NCBI GenBank assembly: GCA_937875605.1
Contig: CALLXZ010000455.1
Span: 1-8,778, forward strand
From: an uncultured Moheibacter sp.
Lineage (GTDB): Bacteria; Bacteroidota; Bacteroidia; Flavobacteriales; Weeksellaceae
DNA: 8,778 nucleotides
Direction: 5' to 3'
Below the pieces are notes generated by a model. It searched no databases, was not told the origin of the DNA, and was given only the letters and a program-made list of their open reading frames with translations. Position numbers and translations under genes: made by a program. Of the stretch, positions 1-6,859 are shown piece by piece. Within the stretch, counting starts at the first letter, position 1. Each line of letters starts with the position of its first letter.

Positions 1-1063
1 ATTCCGTTTGTAATTTCTTAATTTCACCTGAGAAAGCAGAAGTTAAATCGGTCAAAGGCGTTTCACCAACCGGCAATGCGTAAATCAAATACGTACCGAA
101 GTCTTCCTGACTGAAGTTGATTGCGCCAACGTCCAATGCTTTTTTGTCGGTATCTACTAATCTTTTATACAAACGAGAGCTTTTTCCGTCACTCAAAATG
201 GTAGAAATCATATCCAAAACTCTTGCTTCACGTGTTTTCATGGAAGGCGTTCTGTAAGCCGTGATGATCATCGGAATCTGTACATTTGGATCTTCCCAGT
301 TAGCGTGAATTTCTTTTGAGATTGGAAGCTCTTCGTACTGTTTTTTCACCGGTGCGGCTCCTTTTGGAATGGCTCCGAAATAATCAGCAATCCATTTTTT
401 GGCTTGGTCTTTTTGAAAGTCACCCGCTACTACCAAAACGGCATTTTCAGTCACATAAAATTTCTTGAAAAAGGCTTGAAATTCTTCCAGCTTAGCAGCA
501 TCCAGATGTTCCATTTCTCCGATGGTTGTCCAGCGATATGGATGATTGGTGAACATTTTTTCTTTCACCGCCTTTAAAAGATTTCCATACGGCTGGTTGT
601 CGATTCTCAAACGTTTTTCTTCTTTTACAACTTCATTTTGAGTGTCCACCCCAATTTGATTAATCACGGGATGCATCAAACGTTCTGATTCCATCCAAAG
701 ACCTAATTGGAGATTATTGGAAGGAAATATTTCGTAGTAATAGGTACGGTCATCGCTGGTGTTGGCGTTATTTTTACCTCCGTTGGAAGAAACGATTTTA
801 AACCATTCGCCTCTATCTATGTTTTTAGTTCCTTCAAATAAAAGATGTTCAAAAAAGTGAGCAAATCCGGTTCTGTTCGGCTGTTCATCCTTTGCTCCCA
901 CATGATACATAACAGAAGTTACAATTACCGGAGCAGAATGATCCTGATGCAAAATTACATGCAGACCATTTGGAAGATCATATTCTTCAAATTCGATTTC
1001 TTGAGCCATCATATTGTTTCCTAATATACCCAAAAACGCGAATGCAAGTCCAAGTTTTTTCAT
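1..1063 (-). CDS. Secreted M16-family zinc peptidase, N-terminal part (cut by window edge)
   Basis: The reading frame opens at an ATG (1061-1063) and stays open to the left edge, giving 354 visible codons; the C-terminus lies outside the window. Residues 1-21 (MKKLGLAFAFLGILGNNMMA, then Q) look like a Sec signal peptide, so the enzyme probably acts in the periplasm or cell envelope. The inverted zinc motif HxxEH is intact as H69-F-F-E72-H73, inside GFAHFFEHLLFEGT. The third zinc ligand is probably E149, in NEVVKEEKR at 143-151. GKSSRLYKRLV further on is typical of the second M16 subdomain. Family members are metallopeptidases or their inactive partners; the complete zinc site indicates an active subunit. 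The substrate cannot be read from the sequence. In this phylum M16 genes often occur as pairs, so a partner could lie beyond position 1. Confidence 0.93.
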   Translation of the reverse strand, partial: MKKLGLAFAFLGILGNNMMAQEIEFEEYDLPNGLHVILHQDHSAPVIVTSVMYHVGAKDEQPNRTGFAHFFEHLLFEGTKNIDRGEWFKIVSSNGGKNNANTSDDRTYYYEIFPSNNLQLGLWMESERLMHPVINQIGVDTQNEVVKEEKRLRIDNQPYGNLLKAVKEKMFTNHPYRWTTIGEMEHLDAAKLEEFQAFFKKFYVTENAVLVVAGDFQKDQAKKWIADYFGAIPKGAAPVKKQYEELPISKEIHANWEDPNVQIPMIITAYRTPSMKTREARVLDMISTILSDGKSSRLYKRLVDTDKKALDVGAINFSQEDFGTYLIYALPVGETPLTDLTSAFSGEIKKLQTE

Positions 1064-1183
1064 AGAATATTTTTGTTTTGTGTCTGAATTAGTCTACGAA
1101 AATATTCATTTGTTACAGATTGAAGGAAAAAACCGTTAAAATCAAGAAGCAAATTTCCGGAGAAAAAAAAGAAATTTTAAAAA

Positions 1184-1738
1184 CTACCAACCTAATTTAA
1201 CTTCCAATGTGATTCTTCCGCCCCAAGGATCGCCTTGCATTTGGTTTTCGGAAACGATGATTTTCTGAATTCCTTTTTCCCTAACCGGAAATTCAATTTC
1301 ATGCCCGAAAGGTCCGTCTGAATTGTCTTTTGAATCTACAATTTGTGAAATACGGACATTCGCTGCGCTATCTTGTGCAGTGATTTTTAGTTTTATTTTG
1401 GAAGCTGTATCGGAATCGATCAAAAATATCAATTTTTGACGTGGTAATTTTACGGTATCCATTTTTGCTTTTCCATAAACAATCTTTAGACGAATCGTAT
1501 CGGTTTTTTCGGTAAACTCAATGGGTTGTGAAGTTGACGTTTTTAGAGTGTCCGTCTTGGATTTTGCGTTTTTTGAATTAAATTTTTTAGGTTGATTTAA
1601 ATTATCTCTTTCCTTTTTCAATTGAACAGCGTATTCTTTTTTATCAAATTTTTGAGGTTTGACAATTGTTGTTTTGGGCTCCATTTTACAAGAAACCGTC
1701 AGAATTCCAAAAATCAATAGAACCAACCCCCAACGCAT
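1184..1738 (-). CDS. Putative lipoprotein of unknown function
   Basis: This encodes 184 residues from the ATG at 1736-1738. A TTG two codons upstream is in frame, but the ATG gives a normal lipoprotein signal. Residues 1-17 (MRWGLVLLIFGILTVSC) have a short basic start, a hydrophobic core and a lipobox-like LTVSC ending at C17, so the protein is predicted to be lipid-anchored. Residues 18-75 are rich in Lys, Thr, Ser and Asn and look like a disordered tether. Residues 78-184 alternate hydrophobic and polar residues in a beta-sheet-like pattern and end in the glycine-rich segment GDPWGGRITLEVKLGW. I do not recognise the family; a small beta-sandwich is an inference from the pattern. The gene is transcribed away from the alpha/beta hydrolase, with only 48 bases between the two starts. 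A 120-base gap separates its stop from the peptidase start, and no clear terminator is visible there. Confidence 0.82.
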   Translation of the reverse strand: MRWGLVLLIFGILTVSCKMEPKTTIVKPQKFDKKEYAVQLKKERDNLNQPKKFNSKNAKSKTDTLKTSTSQPIEFTEKTDTIRLKIVYGKAKMDTVKLPRQKLIFLIDSDTASKIKLKITAQDSAANVRISQIVDSKDNSDGPFGHEIEFPVREKGIQKIIVSENQMQGDPWGGRITLEVKLGW

Positions 1739-1786
1739 ACACAAAAGTTTGCGTAAATTTACAAGGATTCTCTTAATTTAAAAGAA

Positions 1787-2545
1787 ATGTTGAATTTCGA
1801 AATAAAAGGTTATGGTTCTCCGGTGGTGCTATTGCACGGATATCTTGAAAATCTAAAAATGTGGGAAAAGATTTCAGATGAACTTTCGGGTCATCATCAG
1901 GTTGTTTTATTGGATTTACCGGGTCATGGAAAGTCAGAAAATTTCGATAAAATTCATACGATGGAACTGATGGCAAGAAAACTAAAACAAACGCTTGATT
2001 ATTTAGGAATTACAAAACCAATCATCGTTGGACACTCGATGGGCGGCTATGTGATATTGGCTTTTGCGGAATTATTTCCTGACGATATAAAATCATTTAT
2101 TTTGTTGAATTCAACCAGTTTTTCTGACTCGCCGGATAAAAAAGAACAACGTTTAAAGGCTGTTGAAACGGCTGAAAAGAATTTGGACACTTTGATTAAA
2201 ATGAGCATTCCAACGCTTTTTGCAGAAGACAATTTAAAAAACCTGAAATCCGAAATAGAATTTACAAAGGAGTTAGCTAGAGAAACCTCTTTGAAAGGAG
2301 TGACAGCGGCTCTGAAAGGCATGCGTTTGCGATCTGATCGTAGTTTTTTATTCGATGATTTTAAGGGCGAAATAGGGATCATCATCGGAAAACATGACAA
2401 AGCGGTTAATCCAGAAGAATTCAAAAAAGTAATTCCAAAAAAGGACAACATTTCGGTATTGGAACTTGAAACGGGACACATGGCACATTTGGAGGCGCCC
2501 GACGAAACACTTGCCTTTATAAAAGATTTTGCAGAAAAAAGTTAA
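1787..2545 (+). CDS. Alpha/beta-fold hydrolase
   Basis: This is a complete 252-residue protein of typical size for a single-domain alpha/beta hydrolase, with no signal peptide, so it is probably cytoplasmic. The oxyanion-hole HG lies in VVLLHGYLE (13-21). LLDLPGHGKS (41-50) is the usual strand-4 motif. The nucleophile elbow is GHSMGG with S84. The catalytic acid is probably D204 in GKHDKAVNPEEF. The catalytic histidine is probably H231 in TGHMAHLEAPDE. The triad is therefore complete. A helical cap lies around residues 112-185 and carries many Lys and Glu residues. The substrate cannot be assigned; esterase, lactonase or MenH-like roles are all possible for this fold. It converges on the DUF4296 lipoprotein gene with one base between the two stop codons. 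Confidence 0.93.
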   Translation: MLNFEIKGYGSPVVLLHGYLENLKMWEKISDELSGHHQVVLLDLPGHGKSENFDKIHTMELMARKLKQTLDYLGITKPIIVGHSMGGYVILAFAELFPDDIKSFILLNSTSFSDSPDKKEQRLKAVETAEKNLDTLIKMSIPTLFAEDNLKNLKSEIEFTKELARETSLKGVTAALKGMRLRSDRSFLFDDFKGEIGIIIGKHDKAVNPEEFKKVIPKKDNISVLELETGHMAHLEAPDETLAFIKDFAEKS

Positions 2546-2546
2546 T

Positions 2547-2924
2547 TTATTTCGTTTCCTTTTTGTTTTCTCTTTCTTCCAACCGTTTTTGGCGTTCTTT
2601 CTCGGGAAGTTTTCCTTCTAAATTCTCCTGAACTTCTTTCAGTAGATCATTGTATTTATCGGGATGCAAATAGTAAAACTGATAACTTTCTTTAAAATCT
2701 TTTGTATTGGTTTGGTGGTTATAAAGAATTTGTGCGTCAATTTTGGAGAAATTGGATTTCTCGCTATCGATTTCGGTCAAAAATCCGGCTTGTTGATAAA
2801 GATAAATATCGGATAGAATCGAAACCATTTTTTCTTCGTCCAATAAATTTTTAGGTTTCTCCACATTGCTTGTGCAATTGAAAAGAAAAATAAAAATCCC
2901 TAAAAAGAAACTCATTTTCATCAT
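2547..2924 (-). CDS. DUF4296-type lipoprotein
   Basis: I place the start at the ATG at 2922-2924, giving 125 residues. A longer in-frame opening to 3068 exists, but its extra 48 residues lie over the glycosyltransferase coding sequence and do not look like protein. From the chosen start the protein begins with the hydrophobic segment SFFLGIFIFLFNC, with a lipidation cysteine at C17 (ATGs at 2919-2921 and 2913-2915 are alternatives). Residues 23-105 match what I know of DUF4296, a small helical domain of Bacteroidota lipoproteins: KPKNLLDEEKMVSILSDIYL, then a helix ending in YYLHPDKYNDLL. The tail (105-125) is a highly charged Lys/Glu/Arg helix. The ATGA overlap with the upstream glycosyltransferase stop suggests co-transcription and coupled translation. 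The molecular role is unknown. Confidence 0.85.
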   Translation of the reverse strand: MMKMSFFLGIFIFLFNCTSNVEKPKNLLDEEKMVSILSDIYLYQQAGFLTEIDSEKSNFSKIDAQILYNHQTNTKDFKESYQFYYLHPDKYNDLLKEVQENLEGKLPEKERQKRLEERENKKETK

Positions 2925-3640
2925 AACTTTCCAAATATACTTCGAATTCTCAACATTAAAATTCCGAAAACCGCTTCTCCTAAAATATTGGAATTGATCT
3001 TGGATTCGCCTGCAACACGGTTGACAAAGATGATGGAAACCTCTGAAAGCTTGAATTTTTTCCGCCATGCTTTGTATTTCATTTCGATTTGAAATCCATA
3101 CCCTTTGAATTTAATTTGATTCAAATCAAGTGTTTCCAACACAATTCTTCGGTATCCTACAAATCCGGCCGTAGCATCGTGAACGGGAAGTCCGGTTACA
3201 AACCGTGCATATTTCGAAGCGATAAATGACAAAAGAACCCGCGTCATGGGCCAGTTCACTACATTTACGCCGTGCGAGTACCGTGAGCCGATGGCTAAAT
3301 CGGCATCTGATTTCAAGGATTCCAGTAATCTCGGCAAATCCTGCGGATTGTGTGAAAGATCAGCATCCATTTCAAATATATACTGATAATTATGCTCCAA
3401 CGCCCATTTGAAACCGTGGGTATATGCTTTTCCTAATCCATCTTTTTCTTTGCGAACTTCCAAAAATAAGCTGGAAAATTCGTTTTGTAAATTTTTCACG
3501 ATTTCAGCCGTTCCGTCTGGAGAATTATCATCCACCACCAAAATATCGAAAGAAATTTCCAATGAAAATACCTGCCGTAAAACAGCTTCTATGTTCTCTT
3601 TTTCGTTGTAAGTTGGAATGATTACCAAATTTTCCGACAT
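2921..3640 (-). CDS. Polyprenol monophosphomannose synthase-like glycosyltransferase (GT2)
   Basis: This is a complete 239-residue family 2 glycosyltransferase of the dolichol-phosphate mannose synthase type. Such enzymes transfer a sugar, classically mannose from GDP-mannose, to a polyprenyl phosphate at the inner face of the membrane. Visible motifs are IIPTYNEKENI (7-17), the nucleotide-binding VVDDNSPDGT (35-44), KDGLGKAYTHGF (66-77), the metal-binding DAD in FEMDADLSHNP (D92, D94), GSRY (118-121) and DATAGFVGYRR. The protein ends after the catalytic domain and has no GtrA-like membrane domain, as in the short bacterial and yeast-type enzymes. The exact donor sugar is inferred. It is the first gene of a two-gene unit with the DUF4296 lipoprotein and diverges from the DUF4271 gene across 64 bases. 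Confidence 0.92.
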   Translation of the reverse strand: MSENLVIIPTYNEKENIEAVLRQVFSLEISFDILVVDDNSPDGTAEIVKNLQNEFSSLFLEVRKEKDGLGKAYTHGFKWALEHNYQYIFEMDADLSHNPQDLPRLLESLKSDADLAIGSRYSHGVNVVNWPMTRVLLSFIASKYARFVTGLPVHDATAGFVGYRRIVLETLDLNQIKFKGYGFQIEMKYKAWRKKFKLSEVSIIFVNRVAGESKINSNILGEAVFGILMLRIRSIFGKL

Positions 3641-3688
3641 GGATTCGAAATATGGCGCTAATATAATTCAATCTACCGACTGCTTTTG

Positions 3689-3697
3689 TATTTTTGC
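3689..3697 (+). promoter_or_regulatory. Bacteroidota -7 promoter box for the DUF4271 gene
   Basis: TATTTTTGC matches the Bacteroidota -7 consensus TAnnTTTG followed by a pyrimidine at every fixed position. The chosen ATG lies only eight bases after this box, so the mRNA would start about 3-5 bases before the start codon. No clear TTG-type -33 element sits at the expected distance, which lowers confidence. The box supports the start at 3705 over the longer in-frame opening at 3618. Confidence 0.5.
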
Positions 3698-3704
3698 AAA
3701 GAAT

Positions 3705-4361
3705 ATGAGTAGCATCGCAACTGTCTTTTTTCTGGAACGCCCCGTTGATAACCTCGATTGGGTGATTTATATTTTGGTTTCTACTCTGCTGCTGGTCGTG
3801 GTGGGAAGACTTTTGTTTTCCAATAATTATGAGGCGCTGATCAACATCGAACGATTTCAAGAAATAAATGATAACCAAGCACTTTTTGGATTGATATTCC
3901 AACTTTCATTTGCAGTTTTGACAGGAACGATTCTGATGGATTATCTCGTTTCGGATTACGATTATATTTTTCATACACCTGCACTGAAAGTTCTTGCGGC
4001 CGCCGTTTTAATTTTGATTTTTTTCGGCATTCGTTCGGTTTTGGGGACGGTTGCGGCTTATGCATTTGGAATCAGTCATGACCGGAATTTAAATTTGAAA
4101 ACGACAAATTATTTTCGGGTCTATTCAGTAGCTATTCTCTGGATTGCGGTTTTGTTGTTTTATTTCACGGGAATAACTAAGCCGGCGATCTTAGTCGTTT
4201 TAACGATTTTTTTGATTCTTATCAGAGTATTTACGTACCATTATTTATTCAAAAACCAACCTGAAAAACAAAGTAAAATTTGGTATTATAATATTTTGTA
4301 TCTTTGCGCACTGGAAATATTGCCCTTATTGGTGTTGTTTAAATTTCTAAATCTGTGGTAA
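3705..4361 (+). CDS. DUF4271-type integral membrane protein
   Basis: The chosen ATG gives 218 residues. An in-frame opening extends back to 3618, but the -7 promoter box at 3689 falls inside that extension, and the added residues are hydrophilic and atypical. Hydrophobic stretches suggest about six membrane segments: roughly 19-37, 61-81, 95-120, 138-156, 159-178 and 193-214. The arrangement, ending in a Tyr/Leu-rich segment (WYYNILYLCALEILPLLVLF), fits DUF4271, a Bacteroidota membrane family of unknown function. I base this on recalled family features and gene context. It lies 13 bases upstream of hemD on the same strand, an adjacency I recall as common in this phylum. No catalytic motif is evident. 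Confidence 0.85.
   Translation: MSSIATVFFLERPVDNLDWVIYILVSTLLLVVVGRLLFSNNYEALINIERFQEINDNQALFGLIFQLSFAVLTGTILMDYLVSDYDYIFHTPALKVLAAAVLILIFFGIRSVLGTVAAYAFGISHDRNLNLKTTNYFRVYSVAILWIAVLLFYFTGITKPAILVVLTIFLILIRVFTYHYLFKNQPEKQSKIWYYNILYLCALEILPLLVLFKFLNLW
4279..4307 (+). promoter_or_regulatory. Putative promoter for hemD inside the DUF4271 gene
   Basis: TTTG at 4279-4282 and TATCTTTGC at 4299-4307 form a pair resembling the Bacteroidota promoter (TTTG at -33, TAnnTTTG at -7), with 16 bases between the elements, slightly short of the usual spacing. Transcription would start near 4311 and leave a leader of about 64 bases before hemD. The site lies in the 3' end of the DUF4271 coding sequence, so hemD could be transcribed both from this site and from upstream. 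The motif is short and could occur by chance. Confidence 0.45.
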
Positions 4362-4374
4362 TTAAATCAAGCAA

Positions 4375-5121
4375 ATGAAAGTAAGATCTATCCTCGTTTC
4401 CCAACCTCAGCCCGCCAATGATTCTTCTCCCTATCACGAAATCAGCAAACGAAATAAAATTAAAATTGATTTTCGTTCGTTTATTCAGGTAGAGGGAGTG
4501 GACGCTCGTGATGTAAGACAGCAGAAAATAGATTTTTCCAATTTCACAGCAGTTATTTTCACGAGTCGAAATGTAATTGATCATTATTTCCGTTTGGCGG
4601 AAGAAATGCGTTTTCAGGTGCCGGATGATATGAAATACTTTTGTCAGTCTGAAGCCATTGCTTTTTATCTACAGAAATACATCGTTTATAGAAAAAGAAA
4701 AACGTATATAGGTGAAAAAGGAATTCAGGATTTAGCTCCCTATATTAAAAAGAACAAAGACGAAAAATTTTTACTGCCTTCATCGGATATCCTAAATCCG
4801 GAAGTTCCTGAATTTTTAAACCAAACTGGAATCAACTGGGAAAGAGGAATCCTTTGCCGCACCGTTTCAAGTGATTTGTCGGATTTGACTGATGTGAAAT
4901 ACGATATTCTTGTTTTCTTTACACCTTCCGGAATCAAATCATTATTTGAAAATTTCCCAACCTTTAAACAAGACGAAACGCGTATTGCTGTGTTTGGTAA
5001 AACAACTGTTCAGGCTGCCAAAGAAATGGGACTTCGCATAGACATTGAAGTTCCTACTCCAGAATCCCCTTCTATGACGATGGCGCTTGAAAGATATTTA
5101 AAGGAGGTCAATAAAAAATAA
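4375..5121 (+). CDS. hemD: Uroporphyrinogen-III synthase
   Basis: This is a complete 248-residue protein. HemD closes and isomerises hydroxymethylbilane to uroporphyrinogen III, the common precursor of haem, sirohaem and cobalamin, in the cytoplasm. Family sequences diverge strongly, and the call rests on characteristic segments of the two-lobed fold: AVIFTSRNVIDHYF (59-72) in the first lobe, LLPSSDI (133-139), DILVFFTPSGIKSLF (177-191), RIAVFGKTTVQAAKEMGL (203-220) and the C-terminal PTPESPSMTMAL (227-238). The last is the usual ending in which a Thr/Pro/Ser-rich loop precedes the final helix. It lies 13 bases after the DUF4271 gene and 34 bases before recJ on the same strand, so the three may be an operon. 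There is no strong Shine-Dalgarno sequence before the ATG, as usual in this phylum. Confidence 0.88.
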   Translation: MKVRSILVSQPQPANDSSPYHEISKRNKIKIDFRSFIQVEGVDARDVRQQKIDFSNFTAVIFTSRNVIDHYFRLAEEMRFQVPDDMKYFCQSEAIAFYLQKYIVYRKRKTYIGEKGIQDLAPYIKKNKDEKFLLPSSDILNPEVPEFLNQTGINWERGILCRTVSSDLSDLTDVKYDILVFFTPSGIKSLFENFPTFKQDETRIAVFGKTTVQAAKEMGLRIDIEVPTPESPSMTMALERYLKEVNKK

Positions 5122-5155
5122 AATGTTAAATTAGGGGAATATTTACCGTTTGGAG

Positions 5156-6859
5156 ATGAAAAACCAATGGGTGATTAACCCGACCCCTGATTCCAAAATC
5201 ATACACTTATTAGTGGAAGAGGTAAAGTTACCTGTTTCAATAGCAACGATATTGGCACAAAGAAGGATAGATTCTTATGACGCGGCACGTCATTTTTTTC
5301 GTCCTGAGCTAGAACAATTGCACGACCCTTATCAAATGAAAGATATGGATAAAGCCGTAAATAGAGTTGTGAAAGCTATTGAAAATCAGGAAAATATATT
5401 GGTGTATGGTGATTATGACGTGGATGGAACAACGGCAGTTGCAATGATGTTTGACTTTTTGAAATCTATTTATCCCTATGTTTCTTATTACATACCCGAC
5501 CGATACACCGAAGGATATGGAATTTCTTTTCAGGGAATTGATTTTGCAGAAGACAATGATTTTTCGCTGATAATAGCATTGGATTGTGGTATAAAAGCCG
5601 TTGATAAAGTAGCTTATGCCAACACAAAAAATATTGATTTTATCATTTGTGACCATCATTTGCCAGGTGAAACTTTGCCAAACGCCGTTGCAATACTTGA
5701 CCCGAAACGGGAAGATTGTAATTATCCGTTTAAAGAATTAAGCGGTTGTGGAGTGGGATTTAAATTGATACAGGCAATTGCTGAAAAATTAGAATTGGAA
5801 AATGAAATTATTTATCAATATTTGGATTTATTGGTGGTAAGCATTGCTGCAGACATAGTTCCGATTGTAAACGAAAACCGGACGATGGCTTATTACGGAC
5901 TTAAAAAACTACAAGAGAATCCTCGCCCCGGTTTGGAAAGCTTGTTGGGTGAGACCCAAAGAAATACATTAAATATTTCCAATATTGTTTTCTCAATTGC
6001 ACCTAAAATAAATGCTACGGGTCGTTTGGAGCATGCTTCCCAATCGGTCGAATTGTTGATTTCAACTGATAAAGAAAAGATTTCCCAATTTGCTTCCGAA
6101 ATCAACAATTTAAATACTCAACGCAAGGAAACTGACGGAAACGTTACGCAGGAAGCCATCAAGAAAATCCGAAAAAATAAAGAAGAAGAACGGTTTTCTA
6201 CTGTTATTTTTGATCCGAACTGGCACAAAGGTGTTTTGGGAATTGTGGCCTCACGGTTGATAGAGACCTTTTACCGACCGACTTTGGTTCTGACGAGTGG
6301 AAACGAAGGGGAAATAACGGGTTCCGCACGCTCTGTAAAGGATTTTGATATATATGAAATCATTGACAATTGCTCTGAATTCCTGACTAAATATGGAGGT
6401 CACCGATTTGCGGCAGGATTGACAATGCCCATCGGGAATTTCGAAGCGTTTAAAGAGAAATTTGAAAATCTGGTCAAAGAAAAAATCCGTCCGATTCAGC
6501 GAAAACCGTCTATCGAAATCGATGCAGAGATTCAATTCTCAGAAATTACACCTTATTTCTTAAAAGTTTTAAAACAAATGGAACCTTTCGGTCCGGAAAA
6601 CATGACGCCGATTTTCCTTACGAAAAACTTAATCGGTGGCGAAGTAAAAGAAATGGGCAAAAACAGTGAACATCTTCGGCTTTCGCTTTGGGACGAAAAA
6701 TCATCCCTTAAAATGCCGGCAGTTGGATTTGGAATGGGCGAATTTTCTAAAGATTTTCAGTACAGACGATTTGATGCGGTTTATTCGATCGAAGAAAATC
6801 ACTGGAAGGGAAATACTTATTTGCAGTTGAATGTACGGGATGTGCGTTTTAAGGATTAA
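5156..6859 (+). CDS. recJ: Single-stranded-DNA-specific exonuclease RecJ
   Basis: I use the ATG at 5156-5158, giving 567 residues, a normal RecJ length; an in-frame TTG two codons upstream is less likely. RecJ degrades single-stranded DNA 5' to 3' in recombination and in mismatch and base-excision repair. The DHH-family catalytic motifs are all present: YGDYDVDGTTA with D86, D88 and D90; ALDCGIK with D143; CDHHLPGE with D166-H167-H168; and AADIVPIVNENR around D233. IAPKINATGRL (281-291) is the usual RecJ linker region. The DHHA1 nucleic-acid-binding domain carries GGHRFAAG (414-421). The C-terminal OB-like domain follows, with MEPFGPENMTPIF. The 3' end overlaps convergent rsmI by 11 bases. 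All metal-binding residues appear intact, so the enzyme should be active. Confidence 0.97.
   Translation: MKNQWVINPTPDSKIIHLLVEEVKLPVSIATILAQRRIDSYDAARHFFRPELEQLHDPYQMKDMDKAVNRVVKAIENQENILVYGDYDVDGTTAVAMMFDFLKSIYPYVSYYIPDRYTEGYGISFQGIDFAEDNDFSLIIALDCGIKAVDKVAYANTKNIDFIICDHHLPGETLPNAVAILDPKREDCNYPFKELSGCGVGFKLIQAIAEKLELENEIIYQYLDLLVVSIAADIVPIVNENRTMAYYGLKKLQENPRPGLESLLGETQRNTLNISNIVFSIAPKINATGRLEHASQSVELLISTDKEKISQFASEINNLNTQRKETDGNVTQEAIKKIRKNKEEERFSTVIFDPNWHKGVLGIVASRLIETFYRPTLVLTSGNEGEITGSARSVKDFDIYEIIDNCSEFLTKYGGHRFAAGLTMPIGNFEAFKEKFENLVKEKIRPIQRKPSIEIDAEIQFSEITPYFLKVLKQMEPFGPENMTPIFLTKNLIGGEVKEMGKNSEHLRLSLWDEKSSLKMPAVGFGMGEFSKDFQYRRFDAVYSIEENHWKGNTYLQLNVRDVRFKD

Noticed and set aside
1068..1076. 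Plus-strand TATTTTTGT, a match to the -7 promoter box
   Set aside because: No plus-strand gene follows for 700 bases, and any transcript would only be antisense to the lipoprotein gene; AT-rich sequence gives such matches by chance.
1064..1183. Possible terminator below the lipoprotein gene (AAATTTC pairing with GAAATTT on the minus strand)
   Set aside because: The stem is short and AT-only apart from one pair, the loop is long, and no T-run follows it.
2047..2481. Minus-strand open frame of 144 codons opposite the hydrolase
   Set aside because: It is a shadow of the hydrolase, which has a complete catalytic triad in the plus frame; no domain or start signal supports the antisense frame.
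2925..3068. Possible N-terminal extension of the DUF4296 lipoprotein by 48 residues
   Set aside because: It lies over the glycosyltransferase coding sequence in another frame, its residues do not look like a protein start, and it would hide the lipoprotein signal that begins at 2924.
3618..3704. Possible N-terminal extension of the DUF4271 protein
   Set aside because: The stretch overlaps the glycosyltransferase start and contains a well-matched -7 promoter box, so the ATG at 3705 is the better start.
5309..5659. Minus-strand open frame of 116 codons opposite recJ
   Set aside because: It lies fully inside the conserved DHH catalytic region of recJ, and its translation is an unstructured mix rich in Ile, Phe and Asn with no recognisable motif.
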